A stretch of 6,569 nt of DNA. Source: Microcaldota archaeon (GTDB lineage: Archaea > Micrarchaeota > Micrarchaeia > Burarchaeales > JACQQB01). Below are positions 5,496-6,569 of this stretch, piece by piece. Positions within the stretch are counted from its first letter, which is position 1. Every line of letters starts with the position of its first letter. The position numbers and the translations under genes were made by a program. The stretch lies in NCBI GenBank assembly GCA_016207225.1, contig JACQQB010000054.1:1-6569 (forward strand), given 5' to 3'. The notes under the pieces were generated by a model. It had not been told where the DNA came from and searched no databases. It worked only from the letters and a program-made list of their open reading frames with translations.

Positions 5496-6569
5496 ATGGA
5501 CGAGTTTGGCCCAGAAAGAGTAATTCTAACTTATGACCCTAAAACAAAAGTTGAAGGAATACTTGTTATTGACAATACAGCTCGCGGACCAGGAAAGGGA
5601 GGAATAAGGTTCGTTCCTGATATCACTATTGATGAAGTAAAAGGCTTAGCAAGGGCAATGACATGGAAGAATGCATTGGCAGATTTACCGTTTGGCGGTG
5701 CAAAATCTGGGATAAAAGGCCCCCCGGGCACTACTGCAACTACAGCGATGAGGTCATTTGCCAAAAAAATAAAAGAAGTAGTCCCTTCGCTCTATATTGC
5801 AGGTCCTGATATGAATATCGGGGAAAGAGAAATGGCAGCCTTTGTCGATGAGATAGGTACATTGGCAGCAGCAACAGGCAAGCCCAGTGAATTGAATGGT
5901 TTGCCACATGAACTAGGTTCCACCGGCTGGGGAGTAGCTCATTCCACGTTGGTTGCACTTAAAAACAGGGGCATAGATGTAAGTAAGGCCAAAATTGCAA
6001 TAGAAGGATTTGGAAATGTCGGGACTTTTACTGCCAAATTCCTAAGTGAAGAAGGCGCCACGATAGTTGCCATATCTGATTCCACTGCAACTCTATACAA
6101 TGAAAACGGTTTGGAAGTTAAGGATTTAATCAGGTATAAAGAACAAAAAAAGAAACTTATTGATTATTCTGGAAATGTAAAAAAGCAGAAAGTGGAAGAT
6201 TTGTTCTCAACAGAGGCTGATGTTTTAGTGCCTGGTGCAAGACCATTTGTAATCAATGAAAAGAACTACATGCAAGTTAAGGCCAAGATAATCATAGAAG
6301 CTGCGAATATCCCAATTAAACAGAAGGTGGAGGATTTGTTAGCCAATCAGGGCGTATTGATAATCCCGGATATAGTGGCGAATGCCGGCGGAGTAATCAG
6401 CTCATATGTGGAGTGGGAAAGCGGGAGTGCAGAAAGAATGTTCAGTCTAGTCAAGGAAAAAATAATCAGGAATACAGAGCTTATAATAAAAAGGAGTGAG
6501 GGCAATAACAACACAAGAAAGGCTGCATTAGACATTGCACAAGAAAGAGTAAGAAGCGCAATGGAATAC
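5496..6569 (+). CDS. gdhA: Glu/Leu/Phe/Val dehydrogenase family, probably glutamate dehydrogenase (3' end cut)
   Basis: This enzyme reversibly deaminates an amino acid, most likely glutamate to 2-oxoglutarate and ammonia, with NAD(P). The window holds 358 codons without a stop; the last residues resemble the family's C-terminal helix, so little is missing. Motifs: GPGKGGIRF (31-39), TWKNAL (56-61), PFGGAKSGI (65-73), GPDMN (103-107), the Rossmann loop GFGNVG (171-176) and PDIVANAGGV (291-300). Lys34, Lys58, Lys70 and Asp105 match Clostridium symbiosum GDH Lys89, Lys113, catalytic Lys125 and Asp165. Lys34 and Ser303 correspond to the two residues that bind the side-chain carboxylate in glutamate enzymes (replaced by Leu and Val in leucine dehydrogenase), which favours glutamate. 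Compared with classical hexameric GDH the N-terminus is shorter by some tens of residues. The ATG is supported by GAGGTG seven bases upstream. Cofactor preference cannot be read with confidence. The gene is divergent from aroC-pheA and could supply glutamate for phenylpyruvate transamination. Confidence 0.9.
   Translation, partial: MDEFGPERVILTYDPKTKVEGILVIDNTARGPGKGGIRFVPDITIDEVKGLARAMTWKNALADLPFGGAKSGIKGPPGTTATTAMRSFAKKIKEVVPSLYIAGPDMNIGEREMAAFVDEIGTLAAATGKPSELNGLPHELGSTGWGVAHSTLVALKNRGIDVSKAKIAIEGFGNVGTFTAKFLSEEGATIVAISDSTATLYNENGLEVKDLIRYKEQKKKLIDYSGNVKKQKVEDLFSTEADVLVPGARPFVINEKNYMQVKAKIIIEAANIPIKQKVEDLLANQGVLIIPDIVANAGGVISSYVEWESGSAERMFSLVKEKIIRNTELIIKRSEGNNNTRKAALDIAQERVRSAMEY

Noticed and set aside
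5470..5523. A 17-codon plus-strand frame starting at ATG 5470 and overlapping the gdhA start, considered as an upstream regulatory peptide
   Set aside because: The TATA spacing puts the gdhA transcript start near 5475, after this ATG, and there is no ribosome-binding site before it. It also simply spans the strong gdhA Shine-Dalgarno in another phase.
5531..5958. Minus-strand frames inside gdhA
   Set aside because: The plus strand encodes a continuous dehydrogenase with all catalytic residues. The minus frames look like shadows and show no start signals.

Overview
The window reads as archaeal chromosomal DNA. The evidence is a Hel308-type helicase (an archaeal/eukaryotic family), TATA-box promoters, AGGTG Shine-Dalgarno sequences that fit the archaeal 16S 3' end, start codons that look leaderless, and heavy use of AGA/AGG arginine and ATA isoleucine codons in moderately AT-rich DNA. 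The compact layout, the short glutamate dehydrogenase type and a Cys-rich surface lipoprotein suggest a DPANN-like or related small-genome lineage. That placement is an inference and cannot be settled from this window.

Layout from left to right. Bases 1-133 are a divergent intergenic region, with a possible minus-strand gene starting at the very edge and the promoter of the helicase. At 134-2287 (+) lies hel308, a complete superfamily 2 repair helicase. At 2338-3288 (+), behind its own promoter and probably leaderless, lies a secreted lipoprotein made almost entirely of eleven four-cysteine repeats of about 26 residues. It ends directly against the stop codon of the next gene, which runs the other way. 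At 3289-5425 (-) lies a two-gene operon, aroC followed by pheA, overlapping by 29 bp: chorismate synthase, then a fused chorismate mutase/prephenate dehydratase with an ACT domain. At 5496-6569 (+) lies a glutamate dehydrogenase-family gene cut by the window end. A 70-bp divergent promoter region holds one TATA-like element that can serve both aroC and gdhA. No stretch over 300 bases lacks a gene, and I see no tRNA, rRNA, CRISPR array or insertion sequence.

The right half makes metabolic sense. AroC makes chorismate, PheA carries it through prephenate to phenylpyruvate, and an aminotransferase not in this window would finish phenylalanine using glutamate, which the divergent dehydrogenase can supply. 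Helicase and lipoprotein show no obvious link to that pathway. I find no convincing undescribed multi-gene system. The items most worth a second look are the Cys-repeat lipoprotein, the altered chorismate mutase active site, the shared divergent promoter and the zero-spacer convergent junction.
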